Positions 7,087 to 16,307 of a stretch of DNA of 64,000 nucleotides are shown piece by piece; within the stretch, counting starts at the first letter, position 1, and each line of letters opens with the position of its first letter. The position numbers and the translations under genes are program-made. The notes below the pieces were generated by a model, which saw only the letters and a list, made by a program, of their open reading frames with translations, was not told the origin of the DNA and did no database searches. The DNA is from Castellaniella denitrificans (GTDB lineage Bacteria > Pseudomonadota > Gammaproteobacteria > Burkholderiales > Burkholderiaceae_B), in NCBI RefSeq assembly GCF_042653765.1, contig NZ_JBHSEZ010000004.1, positions 364,089-428,088 of the forward strand, written 5' to 3'.

Positions 7087-9449
7087 TCGTACCTCTCGAA
7101 AACGGTTTTTTCAGGCGTGGGGGGAGTCACGGGCTGGTAGCCGATGACGCGATCGGTCAACAGGGACATGGGATCGGTGCCCAGGGAGCCCAGGCCGGTG
7201 AGTTCCAGCTGCAGGAACAGCGCCGTGTTGGTCTTCTGGGCCGACACCGCGTAGCGCTGCATCACCACGCGCGCGGCCCAGCCGCCGTCGCCCCGGTATT
7301 CCAGGCCCATGATGGACTGCGTGTTGCGCTTCTCGGCCAGGGAATAATCATAGCGGCCCACCCCGTACCAGCGCCGGGACAGCGGCCATTGGCCGCTCAG
7401 GCTGACCTGTTCCCTGGTCTCGGGGACGGTGCCCCGGGGCAGCACCCCGTAAGGATCGGCGTAGCTGTTGACGTCGCGCTCGTAGCGGTAGGACAGCGAC
7501 ACCGTCGCCAGGCGCTTCGGGGTCCAGCGCACGCCGCTGCTGAGCCGGTTGCGCTTCTGGGTTTCGTGGTCGAACAGGCCGTCGAAATACACCGAGAACT
7601 TGTCGGTCAGCGCCGCCTTGGCCCCGACCAGGTAATCCGACTGGGTATCGATGCGGGGCGTTTCGCTGGACAGCGTCACCCGCTGGTTGTCGAAGTAGAA
7701 GCGCTGGGCGAGCGACAGGGACAGACGCTCGAAGCCGGTGTCGGCGTCCAGCCAGCGGCTCGTCAGACCGACGGTCAGTTGGTTGGCGTTGGAAATGCGG
7801 TCCCAGCCGCCGCTGAAGATGTTCTCGTCGAAGGCCTGCTGGTAGTTGAAGGTCGCCAGCCCCGTGTCGAAGACGGGCAGGTCCGACTGGTCGCGGTACG
7901 GCACGTACAGGTAGTACAGGCGCGGCTCCAGCGTCTGGATGGCCGCGTTGCCGAACAGCGAGGCGTCGCGCTCCAGCGTCAGGCCGGTGTCCACCGAGGC
8001 GATCGGCAGCACCCGCGACTGGCTGCGGGGACGGCCGGCGAATTGTTCCATGCCCGGCGTGCCGGAGAACCATTCCGTCTCGTACTCGCTCATGTGCAGG
8101 CCGACCTTGGGCGTCAGATAGGCGCCGGGCAGCACGAAAGGCCGCGCGATCGAGGTATAGGACGTCAGGCGCGTGCCGTTGGGCATCAGGCGCCGGCCGG
8201 ATTGCTCGGGGAAGGCGTCGCCGCGGTAGATCGGCGCGATGAAGCGGGTCGCCGTGTTCGTGGACACCACGTCCAGGCCATGCCAGCCGTAGCGCTGCGC
8301 GGTGAAGGTGAGCTGGGGCAGCATGTCGTAGGGCGGCGCCAGGAAGGACCCCGTGCTGTCCTGCAAAGTCTGGTAGCGGTAGAACTGCAGCGAGCCGGAC
8401 AGATAGTGGTTGTCCGACCAGGACAGCAGCGCCTGGCTGGGCATGTAGGTGATGGCCGCGTCCGTCAGCCCGAAGGACGAGAAGTCGCGGAAATAGTTGT
8501 CGTCCGAGACCTTGCGCGCATCCAGGTAGGCGCTGAAGCCCTTGCCCAGCGTCTGGGTGTGCTGCACCGAATACATCCAGCGCTTGTCGCCCGTTTCGCG
8601 GTCGCGCATGATGTAGGTGCCGAACAGTTCGGAATGGGAATTGGCGCTCATGTGCCGGAATTCCGTGCCCAGCAGCAGGCCGCGCTTGCTCAGGTAGCGG
8701 GGATACAGCGTGGCGTCGTAGTCCGGCGCCAGGTTCAGGTAGTACGGGGTGGTGATCTCGACCCCGCCGTTGCTGGACGTGCCGTAGGTCGGCAGCAGGA
8801 AGCCGGTCTTGCGGTCCTTGCCGAGCGGGAACGTCAGGTAGGGCGAATACAGGATCGGCGCGCCCTTGAAATACAGCACGCCGTTGCGCGCCGCGCCCTC
8901 GTTCTCATCCAGGTACAGATCGACGCGGCTGGAATCGATGTACCAGGCCGGATCCGGCCCCGTCCAGCCGCTGTAGCGCACGTTCTTCAGACGCATGTGC
9001 TGGCGGCTGAGGATTTCCGCCTCGTCGGCCGTGCCGGCGCCGGCCGAGCCGCCCAGCCAGAAACGCGGCTGCTCGATCAGGCCCTTTTCGGTATCGACGT
9101 TGTAGCGCAGGTGCGGCCCGCGCACGAGATTGCCGTCGCGGACCACCAGGCCGTTGCCGCGGACGTCGGCCTCGCCCGTGGACTGCAGGTAGTCGATGCG
9201 GTCGCCCTTGATCACGGAATCCAGCCGGCGGACCTGGGCGTTGCCGCGCAGGATCACCCGGCCATCGGCGTCGCGGCTGATGTCGTCGCCGATCAGGAAC
9301 GACGGCAGGGCGTCGTCCTTCAGGCCCGGATGCAGCCGCAGGCTGCCGACCATCCGCATACCGTCCGCATCCGGCGAGGGCTGCGCCGCGAGGACCGGCG
9401 CCGGCAGGCACAGGCCCAGGAAGATGATGCGACCGATCCAATGCGCCAA
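7083..9449 (-). CDS. lptD: LPS-assembly outer-membrane protein LptD
   Basis: A 788-residue outer-membrane protein that, with LptE, inserts LPS into the outer leaflet. It has a signal peptide (cleavage near VLAAQ), an N-terminal OstA/LptA-like jellyroll (about residues 50-170: FLIGDDISRDADGR, GNAQVRR), and a C-terminal barrel rich in alternating aromatic strands. Apart from one Cys in the signal peptide I find no cysteine. The double-Cys position near the C-terminus of the E. coli protein appears as GGW in YRGDGGWAARV, so the disulfide-controlled maturation known in E. coli cannot occur. The start codon is TTG at 9449, about eight bases after GGGGA; no ATG lies in frame before the signal peptide. 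First gene of lptD-surA-rsmA. Confidence 0.95.
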   Translation of the reverse strand: MAHWIGRIIFLGLCLPAPVLAAQPSPDADGMRMVGSLRLHPGLKDDALPSFLIGDDISRDADGRVILRGNAQVRRLDSVIKGDRIDYLQSTGEADVRGNGLVVRDGNLVRGPHLRYNVDTEKGLIEQPRFWLGGSAGAGTADEAEILSRQHMRLKNVRYSGWTGPDPAWYIDSSRVDLYLDENEGAARNGVLYFKGAPILYSPYLTFPLGKDRKTGFLLPTYGTSSNGGVEITTPYYLNLAPDYDATLYPRYLSKRGLLLGTEFRHMSANSHSELFGTYIMRDRETGDKRWMYSVQHTQTLGKGFSAYLDARKVSDDNYFRDFSSFGLTDAAITYMPSQALLSWSDNHYLSGSLQFYRYQTLQDSTGSFLAPPYDMLPQLTFTAQRYGWHGLDVVSTNTATRFIAPIYRGDAFPEQSGRRLMPNGTRLTSYTSIARPFVLPGAYLTPKVGLHMSEYETEWFSGTPGMEQFAGRPRSQSRVLPIASVDTGLTLERDASLFGNAAIQTLEPRLYYLYVPYRDQSDLPVFDTGLATFNYQQAFDENIFSGGWDRISNANQLTVGLTSRWLDADTGFERLSLSLAQRFYFDNQRVTLSSETPRIDTQSDYLVGAKAALTDKFSVYFDGLFDHETQKRNRLSSGVRWTPKRLATVSLSYRYERDVNSYADPYGVLPRGTVPETREQVSLSGQWPLSRRWYGVGRYDYSLAEKRNTQSIMGLEYRGDGGWAARVVMQRYAVSAQKTNTALFLQLELTGLGSLGTDPMSLLTDRVIGYQPVTPPTPEKTVFERYE

Positions 9450-9520
9450 GACCCGGTTCCCCGAAATGATTGAAAGAGACGACGGCCGATCGGCCCACCC
9501 GTGACGACCAGCGACCCAGT

Positions 9521-9526
9521 ATTATA
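9521..9526 (-). promoter_or_regulatory. Candidate -10 element of the lptD operon
   Basis: A perfect TATAAT is present on the minus strand about 70 bases before the lptD start. No good -35 box is found at 16-18 bases, so the assignment rests on the hexamer and its place in the 166-base divergent lptD/amgK gap. Confidence 0.4.
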
Positions 9527-9615
9527 GAGAAGAAGCCGGACCGCATCGCGCCCCGTCCGTTCGGCCGGCCGATCCGTCTCCTTTCCCTTCCCCCTGTTTT
9601 CGCCGAATTCCGCGC

Positions 9616-10665
9616 ATGATCCCTACCCCTACCCCGGACTCCCGCCTGGACGCCCTGCGCCGCTGGCTGGACCGGCACTCCGACCGGCTGGGCCTGGTCC
9701 AGGACAGCCTCGCTCCCGTCTCCGGAGACGCCAGCTTCCGCCGCTATTTCCGCCTGCGGGCCGCGGGCGGCACCCTGATCGTCATGGACGCCCCGCCGCC
9801 CCACGAGGACTGCGCGCCCTTCGTCCGCATCGCGGGCCTGCTGGCCCGGGGCGGGCTGCGCGTCCCCGAGATCCTGGCCCAGGATCTCGAGCAGGGCTTC
9901 CTGCTGCTCTCCGACCTGGGAGACCGCACCTTCTACGAGGCCCTGCGCGACGGCCTGGACCGGGACGAGGCCGCCCTGCAGCGGCACTACCGGGGCGCCC
10001 TGCGCGCCCTGGTTGCGCTGCAGCGATGCCCGGCCGACGGCCTGCCGCCCTACGACGAGGCCCGCCTGCTCGAAGAGCTGGCCGTCTTTCCACAGTGGTA
10101 CCTGCGCACCCACCTGGGCCATGCGCCCGACGCCGGCGCCGAGGCCGCGCTGGCGGACATCTTCGGCCTGCTGGCGCGGCGGGCGGCGGCGCAGCCGCGG
10201 GTCCTCGTGCACCGGGACTACCATTCGCCCAACCTGATGCTCGGCCCCGACGGGCCGGATCCCGCGCCCGGCGTCATCGACTTCCAGGACGCCCTGAACG
10301 GTCCGATCAGCTACGACATCGCCTCGCTGGCCATGGACGCCCGCACCACCTGGGACGAGGCCCGCCAGCTCGACTGGGCCATCCGCTACTGGGAATACGC
10401 CCGGGCGGCGGGGCTGCCCGTCCCGGACGACTTCGCCCATTTCCACGTCGACTACGAATGGATGGGGCTGCAGCGCAACCTGCGCATCCTGGGGGTCTTC
10501 GCCCGCCTGTCGCACCGCGACGGCAAGCACCACTACCTGGACCACATGCCGCGCGTGCGGGCCTACGTGCGCCAGGTCGCGGGGCGCTACGCCGTCTTCC
10601 GCCCTCTGCTGCGCCTGCTGGACCAGGCCGAACGGCTGCCGCAGGCCGACGGATACTCGTTCTGA
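9616..10665 (+). CDS. amgK: N-acetylmuramate/N-acetylglucosamine anomeric kinase AmgK
   Basis: A 349-residue phosphotransferase with the aminoglycoside-kinase fold. The catalytic loop is HRDYHSPN (199-206), followed by the metal-binding IDFQDA (D222). In Pseudomonas the AmgK family phosphorylates MurNAc and GlcNAc at the anomeric carbon in a peptidoglycan-recycling route that bypasses de novo UDP-MurNAc synthesis. That step is carried out together with MurU. The immediate downstream murU partner (one-base TGATG overlap) and the neighbouring lptD support this identity over a generic aminoglycoside kinase. It reads divergently from lptD. No strong ribosome-binding site precedes ATG at 9616. Confidence 0.9.
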   Translation: MIPTPTPDSRLDALRRWLDRHSDRLGLVQDSLAPVSGDASFRRYFRLRAAGGTLIVMDAPPPHEDCAPFVRIAGLLARGGLRVPEILAQDLEQGFLLLSDLGDRTFYEALRDGLDRDEAALQRHYRGALRALVALQRCPADGLPPYDEARLLEELAVFPQWYLRTHLGHAPDAGAEAALADIFGLLARRAAAQPRVLVHRDYHSPNLMLGPDGPDPAPGVIDFQDALNGPISYDIASLAMDARTTWDEARQLDWAIRYWEYARAAGLPVPDDFAHFHVDYEWMGLQRNLRILGVFARLSHRDGKHHYLDHMPRVRAYVRQVAGRYAVFRPLLRLLDQAERLPQADGYSF

Positions 10666-11495
10666 TGCGCGCCATGATTCTGGCCGCCGGGCGCGGCGAA
10701 CGCATGCGCCCGCTGACGGACACCTGCCCCAAGCCCCTGCTGCCCGTGGGCGGCCGCCCCCTGATCGCCTGGCACCTGGAACGCCTGGCCCGGGCCGGCA
10801 TCACCGACATCCTGGTGAACCACGCCTGGCTGGGCGAGCGCATCGAGGCCGCGCTGGGCGACGGCCGGGCATGCGGCGTGCGGCTGAGCTATTCGGCCGA
10901 GTCCCCCGCCCTGGAAACGGCGGGCGGCATCGCGCGCGCGCTGCCCTTCTTCCAGGGCCGGCCCTTCCTGGTCATGAACGGCGACGTCTGGTGCGACTGG
11001 GACCCGGTGCGGGCGATCCGGCTCGCGGCCGCATGGCCGGCGGACCGCCTGGCCCACCTGGTCCTGGTGGACAATCCCGGCCACCACCCCGAAGGCGATT
11101 TCGTGCTGCATGCCGACGGACTCGTCGCACCGCGCCCGGATGCCGGCCCCGGCGGCCATCCGGACGGGCACGGGCGCACGCCGCCCGACGACGTGCCGCG
11201 CACCCCGGCCCCCGCGCTGACCTTCGCCGGCATCGGCCTGTATCGCCCCGCCCTGTTCGCCGGCACCGATCCGGACCGGCCCGCGCCGCTCGCGCCGCTG
11301 CTGCGCAGGGCCATGGCGGCGCGCGCCGTGAGCGGCGAACGGCATGCGGGACGGTGGATCGACGTCGGCACGCCCGCGCGCCTGGCGGCGCTGGACGCCG
11401 AGCTGTCCGGGCGCGCCGGACTCCTGACCACATCCGGAAAATCGCAACCGGATGTAGGCGCGGTCCCAGCGAAACCGCGAAACCGTTTATCCTAA
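10665..11495 (+). CDS. murU: N-acetylmuramate alpha-1-phosphate uridylyltransferase MurU
   Basis: A 276-residue nucleotidyltransferase that makes UDP-MurNAc from MurNAc-1-phosphate, the step after AmgK. The N-terminus AMILAAGRGERMRPLTD is the nucleotide-binding signature. PKPLLPVGGRP and NGDVWCDWDP (metal-binding Asp) follow. The protein is longer than the ~223-residue Pseudomonas enzyme because of a Gly/Pro/His-rich insertion (about residues 160-185) and a C-terminal tail of about 25 residues. ATG at 10665 shares its A with the amgK stop; a second ATG nine bases later is possible. With the full de novo Mur pathway at 40-50 kb, this cell would have both synthesis and recycling routes. Confidence 0.88.
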   Translation: MRAMILAAGRGERMRPLTDTCPKPLLPVGGRPLIAWHLERLARAGITDILVNHAWLGERIEAALGDGRACGVRLSYSAESPALETAGGIARALPFFQGRPFLVMNGDVWCDWDPVRAIRLAAAWPADRLAHLVLVDNPGHHPEGDFVLHADGLVAPRPDAGPGGHPDGHGRTPPDDVPRTPAPALTFAGIGLYRPALFAGTDPDRPAPLAPLLRRAMAARAVSGERHAGRWIDVGTPARLAALDAELSGRAGLLTTSGKSQPDVGAVPAKPRNRLS

Positions 11496-11565
11496 TTGGT
11501 TTCGCGCCCGCGTCCTCACGCGGCGCGGCGCTTCGTGCAAGCCTCAAGCAATTCAGGAATTCGTC

Positions 11566-12288
11566 ATGTCGCTCGGCCCCAAACGCCCCACCTTCAAGCC
11601 CACGCCCTACGGCTACACCCGGCGCAGCCGCGGGATTCCCCGCTGGCTGCTGCTGCTGATCACCGGCGTGATCCTGGGAGCCGGAGGCGTGCTGTTCCTG
11701 CAGCGCAGCTACGGTCCGCAGCGCCTCACGGTCGAGCAATCCGAACAGCTGCGCACGGACCTGAACACCGCCAACATGGAAAACCAGCGCCTGTCCGTGG
11801 AATCCGAGAAGCTCCAGGTCCAGATCAAGCAGGCGCGGCAGGACCAGCAGGAACAGGCCGCCCGGGCCGAACAGCTGCGCAAGCAGGCCGCCGACATGGA
11901 AGCCGGCGTCGCCAGCCTGATCCAGGCCATTCCCCCCGATCCGCGCGGCACCTCGCCGGGCATCCGCGGCGCCGACATGGTCACGCGCGACGGCGGCGTG
12001 GACTACCGCATCCTGCTGATCCAGGACCTGCCGGAGGGCCAATCCGAAGCCCCCACCCTGCGCGGCCGGATCAAGCTGATCGCCCAGGGATCCTATCCCA
12101 ACGGCAACACGGCCTACGTCGAACTCGCCGAACAGCCCCTGGACATGGGCCGCTACATCGTCGTCGACGGCCGGGCCGAATTGCCGAACAAGGCCTTCCG
12201 CCCGCGCCAGGTGACCATCCAGATCATGGCCGACGGGTCGGACAAGGTCATCGCCACGCGCACCTTCCGCGTCACCGCCGCGCGCTGA
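11566..12288 (+). CDS. Inner-membrane-anchored coiled-coil protein of unknown function
   Basis: A 240-residue protein not assigned to a named family with confidence; it resembles betaproteobacterial proteins annotated only as DUFs. It has a basic N-terminus (residues 1-28) and one transmembrane helix (about 29-48, LLLLITGVILGAGGVLFL). A charged coiled coil rich in Gln/Glu (about 55-120) follows, then a compact beta-rich C-terminal domain (about 140-240) ending VIATRTFRVTAAR. The topology suggests a periplasmic bulk. The gene follows murU after 70 bases and ends four bases before the convergent glnQ stop. Placement beside envelope genes is the only functional hint. Confidence 0.8.
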   Translation: MSLGPKRPTFKPTPYGYTRRSRGIPRWLLLLITGVILGAGGVLFLQRSYGPQRLTVEQSEQLRTDLNTANMENQRLSVESEKLQVQIKQARQDQQEQAARAEQLRKQAADMEAGVASLIQAIPPDPRGTSPGIRGADMVTRDGGVDYRILLIQDLPEGQSEAPTLRGRIKLIAQGSYPNGNTAYVELAEQPLDMGRYIVVDGRAELPNKAFRPRQVTIQIMADGSDKVIATRTFRVTAAR

Positions 12289-12292
12289 TCAA

Positions 12293-13017
<725 letters not shown>

Positions 13018-13021
<4 letters not shown>

Positions 13022-13857
13022 ACGATGCGCGTCCTGTGTTCGATGTATTTCAGCGCCAGGGCGATGCAGCCCGTCATGATCAGGTAGATCACCGCCACCG
13101 CGCCCCAGATTTCCACGGCGCGGAAGTTGCCGGCGATGATTTCCTGGCCCTGGCGGGTCAGCTCGGCCACCCCGATCACGATGAACAGGGAAGAGTCCTT
13201 GAGGCTGATGATGCACTGGTTGCCCATGGTCGGGATCATGCGCCGCAACGCCACCGGGCCGATGATGCGGGCCAGGATCTTGTGGAACGGCAGACCCATG
13301 GCCTGGCCGGCCTCGTACAGGCCCTTGGGCACCGACAGCAGGCCGGCGCGCACGATCTCGGCGATGTAGGCGCCCGAATTGATCATCAGCGTCACGGTCG
13401 CGGCGGTGAAGCCGTCGATGCGCAGGTTCACCAGCAGCGGCAGCGCGAAATAGATGAACATCACCTGGACCACGATCGGCGTGCCCCGGATCACCAGGAT
13501 GTAGACCTGGGCCAGGAAGGACAGCACCAGCGGAATCCAGGACAGGAAGCGCCAGGCCAGCAGGACCAGCACCGCCAGCCGCAGCGCCCACCAGACACCG
13601 TCAGGCACGCCGGACAGGGGGCCGGCATCCAGCCAGGCCGCCAGCCGCAGCAGGATCGCGGCGGCCGCCAGGACGACGACGCTCCATGCCAGGGTGCGGC
13701 GCGTCACGGGCACCGGCACGTACGTCACCACGACTCCGGACAGGGCGCCGATGATCGTGCCGCCGATCAGGCCCAGCAGGGTGATCTGGATCGTCATCCA
13801 CGAACCGGCCATCAGGTCGGGCCAGGCGGCCCAAATGGCGGACCATTCAAAAGTCAC
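13018..13857 (-). CDS. glnP: Polar amino acid ABC transporter permease (GlnP-type), long form
   Basis: A 279-residue inner-membrane permease of the HisM/GlnP family. The EAA loop region is visible as KGLYEAGQAMGLPFHKIL, and VRGTP-like IRGTPIVVQVMFIYFALP lies near the middle. Family members are usually about 215-250 residues. Here an insertion at about residues 50-110, containing two extra hydrophobic segments (WSVVVLAAAAILLRLAAWL and WALRLAVLVLLAW), separates the first membrane helix from the conserved core. The start is GTG at 13857, preceded by GAGGA six bases away. It is coupled to glnQ by an ATGA overlap. Confidence 0.88.
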
Positions 13858-13937
13858 GGTCTTTCCTCGTCAAAATGAAAGAAAACGGCGACCGGACGCA
13901 TGCATCCGGCCGCCGCCGTCGGATCGGTCGCCCGCGC

Positions 13938-14696
13938 TCAGTTCACGGCGCTGGCTTTCTGGCCGAACCAGGTTTCATACAGCTTGTCGTAGGTGCCGTT
14001 GGCCTTCAGCTCGGACAGCGCCTTGTTGACGACGGGCACCAGTTCGCTGCCCTTGGGGAAGGCGATGCCGTAGAAGTCGCCGCTCTTGAGCGAGCCCACG
14101 ACCTTGACCTTGCCGTTGCCGGCGGTCTTGGCGTAGTACTGGACGTTGGGCGTGTCGTGCACCACGGCGTCCACGCGGCCCGTGGCCAGTTCCAGGAAGG
14201 CGTTGTCGATGTTCGGGAAGAGCTTGAGCTTGGCCGAGGGCACGTTGGCCTTCATGTAGTCCACCGTGGCGGTGCCGATCTTCACGGCCACCGTCTTGCC
14301 TTCCAGGTCCTTCGCGGTCTGGATGGGGCTGTCGCTGGCGACCAGGATGGCCAGGCCGGACTCATAGTAGGGTTCGGAGAAGTCGATAACTTTGGCGCGA
14401 TCCTCGCGGATGGTGATCCCGGCCAGGGCCACGTCCACGTTGCGCGTCTGCAGGCCCGGGATGATGCCGTTGAAATCCATCGGCTGCAGGCGGTACTTCA
14501 GGCCGGCCTGCTTGGCGATGGCTTCCCACAGCTGGACGTCGAAACCGGTGTACTTGCCGTTCTGCTTGAATTCGAAGGGCACGAAGGCCGTGTCGGTCGC
14601 GACGACCAGGTCCTTGGCGGAAGCCTGGGTCATCGGCAGGGCCAGGGTAAGGGCCAGCCCCGCCAGGGCGGCCTTGAGGGTCTTGGACAGCATCAT
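13938..14696 (-). CDS. glnH: Periplasmic polar amino acid binding protein (GlnH-type)
   Basis: A 252-residue solute-binding protein (SBP family 3). It has a Sec signal peptide (MMLSKTLKAALAGLALTLA, cleavage near ASAKD) and the family-typical openings DLVVATDTAFVPFEFKQNG and GFDVQLWEAIAK. Ligand-clamping DVALAGITIREDRAKVIDFS follows. Start chosen at 14696 because AAGGAG lies ten bases upstream; an earlier in-frame ATG lacks such a site and would spoil the signal peptide. It heads glnHPQ, separated from the met operon by a hairpin. Confidence 0.92.
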   Translation of the reverse strand: MMLSKTLKAALAGLALTLALPMTQASAKDLVVATDTAFVPFEFKQNGKYTGFDVQLWEAIAKQAGLKYRLQPMDFNGIIPGLQTRNVDVALAGITIREDRAKVIDFSEPYYESGLAILVASDSPIQTAKDLEGKTVAVKIGTATVDYMKANVPSAKLKLFPNIDNAFLELATGRVDAVVHDTPNVQYYAKTAGNGKVKVVGSLKSGDFYGIAFPKGSELVPVVNKALSELKANGTYDKLYETWFGQKASAVN

Positions 14697-14767
14697 GGTG
14701 TGAAGTCTCCTTGTGGGATTCGTCTGCTGCGGCCGATTCGCCGCGTCCTTGCCCATGTTAACTGAAA

Positions 14768-14809
14768 TGCCCGTGATTCCCGCGCCCCGGAAGGCCGGAA
14801 TCACGGGCA
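14768..14809 (-). terminator. Probable terminator of the metNIQ operon
   Basis: A 13-base perfect inverted repeat (14768-14780 with 14797-14809, arms TGCCCGTGATTCC) with a 16-base loop lies 30 bases beyond the metQ stop on the minus strand. It is followed by ATTTCAGTT. The T-run is short, so efficiency is uncertain. Confidence 0.55.
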
Positions 14810-14839
14810 CGGGCCGTGATTTTCGGGAAATCCCCTAAA

Positions 14840-15625
14840 TCAGAACGCCGGGACGATGGCGCCCTTGTAGTGTTCCAGGATGTAGTCGCGGACCTTGGCG
14901 GAGTGCAGGGCGTCGACCAGCTTGCGGATCGCGGGATCGTCCTTGCGGTCGGCGCGGGTCACCACGATGTTGGCGTAGGGGGAATCCTTGTCCTCGATGA
15001 ACAGGGCGTCCTTGACCGGGTTCAGGCCGGCTTCCAGCGCGTAGTTGGTGTTGATCAGGGCCACGTCCACGTCGGGCAGCACGCGCGGCAGCGTGGCGGC
15101 TTCCAGTTCGCGGAACTTCAGGTGCTTGGGGTTTTCCGACACGTCGCGGGCGGTCGCCAGGATGTTGGTCGGGTCCTTCAGCTTGATCAGGCCCTGTTTC
15201 TGCAGCAGCAGCAGGGCGCGGGCGCCGTTCGAGGGATCGTTCGGGATGGCGACCTGGGCGCCGTCCTTCAGGTCCTTGATGTCCTTGATCTTCTGCGAGT
15301 AGGCGCCGAAGGGCTCGACGTGGACCAGGCCCACCGGCACCAGCTTCGTGCCGTGTTCCTTGTTGAAGGAATCCAGGTAGGGCTGGTGCTGGAAGAAGTT
15401 GACGTCGATCTGCTTGTCGGAGACCTGCAGGTTCGGCTGGACGTAGTCGGTGAACACCTTGATGTCCAGGTCCACGCCTTCCTTGGCCAGGTCGGGCTTG
15501 ACGAATTCCAGCAGCTCGGCGTGCGGCACGGGGGTGGCCGCCACGGACAGCTTGGCCGCCTGCGCCGGAGCGGCGAAGGCCAGGGGCAATGCCAGCGCCA
15601 GGACCGGCGCGAATTTCTTGAACAT
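14840..15625 (-). CDS. metQ: D-methionine-binding protein MetQ (NlpA family)
   Basis: A 261-residue NlpA-family binding protein for methionine import. The signal peptide MFKKFAPVLALALPLAF is cleaved near AQAAK. There is no lipobox cysteine, so a soluble periplasmic form is likely, unlike the E. coli lipoprotein. Conserved blocks include VNFFQHQPYLDSFN, AIPNDPSNGARALLLLQ and ALINTNYALEAGL. The start at 15625 is supported by CAGGAGA seven to eight bases upstream. Third gene of metN-metI-metQ. Confidence 0.93.
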   Translation of the reverse strand: MFKKFAPVLALALPLAFAAPAQAAKLSVAATPVPHAELLEFVKPDLAKEGVDLDIKVFTDYVQPNLQVSDKQIDVNFFQHQPYLDSFNKEHGTKLVPVGLVHVEPFGAYSQKIKDIKDLKDGAQVAIPNDPSNGARALLLLQKQGLIKLKDPTNILATARDVSENPKHLKFRELEAATLPRVLPDVDVALINTNYALEAGLNPVKDALFIEDKDSPYANIVVTRADRKDDPAIRKLVDALHSAKVRDYILEHYKGAIVPAF

Positions 15626-15650
15626 GAAAGCTCTCCTGAGTCTAGGAAAA

Positions 15651-16307
15651 TTACCGTCTGTTGAGCCTGGCCACCCAGCGGTCGCCAAACACCTGAAAAA
15701 CCTGAACCATGATCACCAGGATCACGACCGTGACCGCCATGACGTCGCCCTGGTAGCGCTGATAGCCGTAGCGCACCGCCAGGTCGCCCAGGCCGCCGCC
15801 GCCGATCACGCCGGACATGGCGGAATAGCCGACCAGCGTGATGGCCGTGACCACGATGGCCGCCAGGATGCCGGTGGTCGCCTCCGGCAGCAGCGCCCAC
15901 AGCACCGTCTGGCGGGACGTAGCCCCCATGGCGCGGCAGGCTTCGCTCACGCCCGGATCCAGTTCGCGCAATACGTTCTCCACCAGCCGGGCGAAGAACG
16001 GCGCCGCGCTGGCCACCAGCGGCGGAATCGAGCCCTGGACCCCCAGCGCCGTCCCGACCACCAGGCGGGAAAACGGGATCATCACGATCAGCAGGATCAG
16101 GAAAGGCACCGAACGCAGCACGTTCACGACGAAGGCGACCGTCTGGTAGACGGCGCGGTTGTCCATGGCCTGCCCCGGGCTGGACAGGAACAGCAGCACG
16201 CCCACCGGCAGGCCGATCAGCACGGTGAACAGCAGGGAAAAGCCGGTCATCAGCAGGGTGTCGATCGTGGCTTCGCCGATCATCCACCAGTCCACGTTCG
16301 CCATCAT
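15651..16307 (-). CDS. metI: Methionine ABC transporter permease MetI
   Basis: A 218-residue permease with five to six membrane segments. EACRAMGATSRQTVLWALLPEA, the EAA-type coupling loop, is clear, as are VNVLRSVPFLILLIVMIP and SGVIGGGGLGDLAVRYGYQRY. Its length equals that of E. coli MetI. ATG at 16307 overlaps the metN TGA (ATGATG; a second ATG follows directly). It transports methionine bound by MetQ at the expense of ATP hydrolysed by MetN. Confidence 0.93.
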   Translation of the reverse strand: MMANVDWWMIGEATIDTLLMTGFSLLFTVLIGLPVGVLLFLSSPGQAMDNRAVYQTVAFVVNVLRSVPFLILLIVMIPFSRLVVGTALGVQGSIPPLVASAAPFFARLVENVLRELDPGVSEACRAMGATSRQTVLWALLPEATTGILAAIVVTAITLVGYSAMSGVIGGGGLGDLAVRYGYQRYQGDVMAVTVVILVIMVQVFQVFGDRWVARLNRR

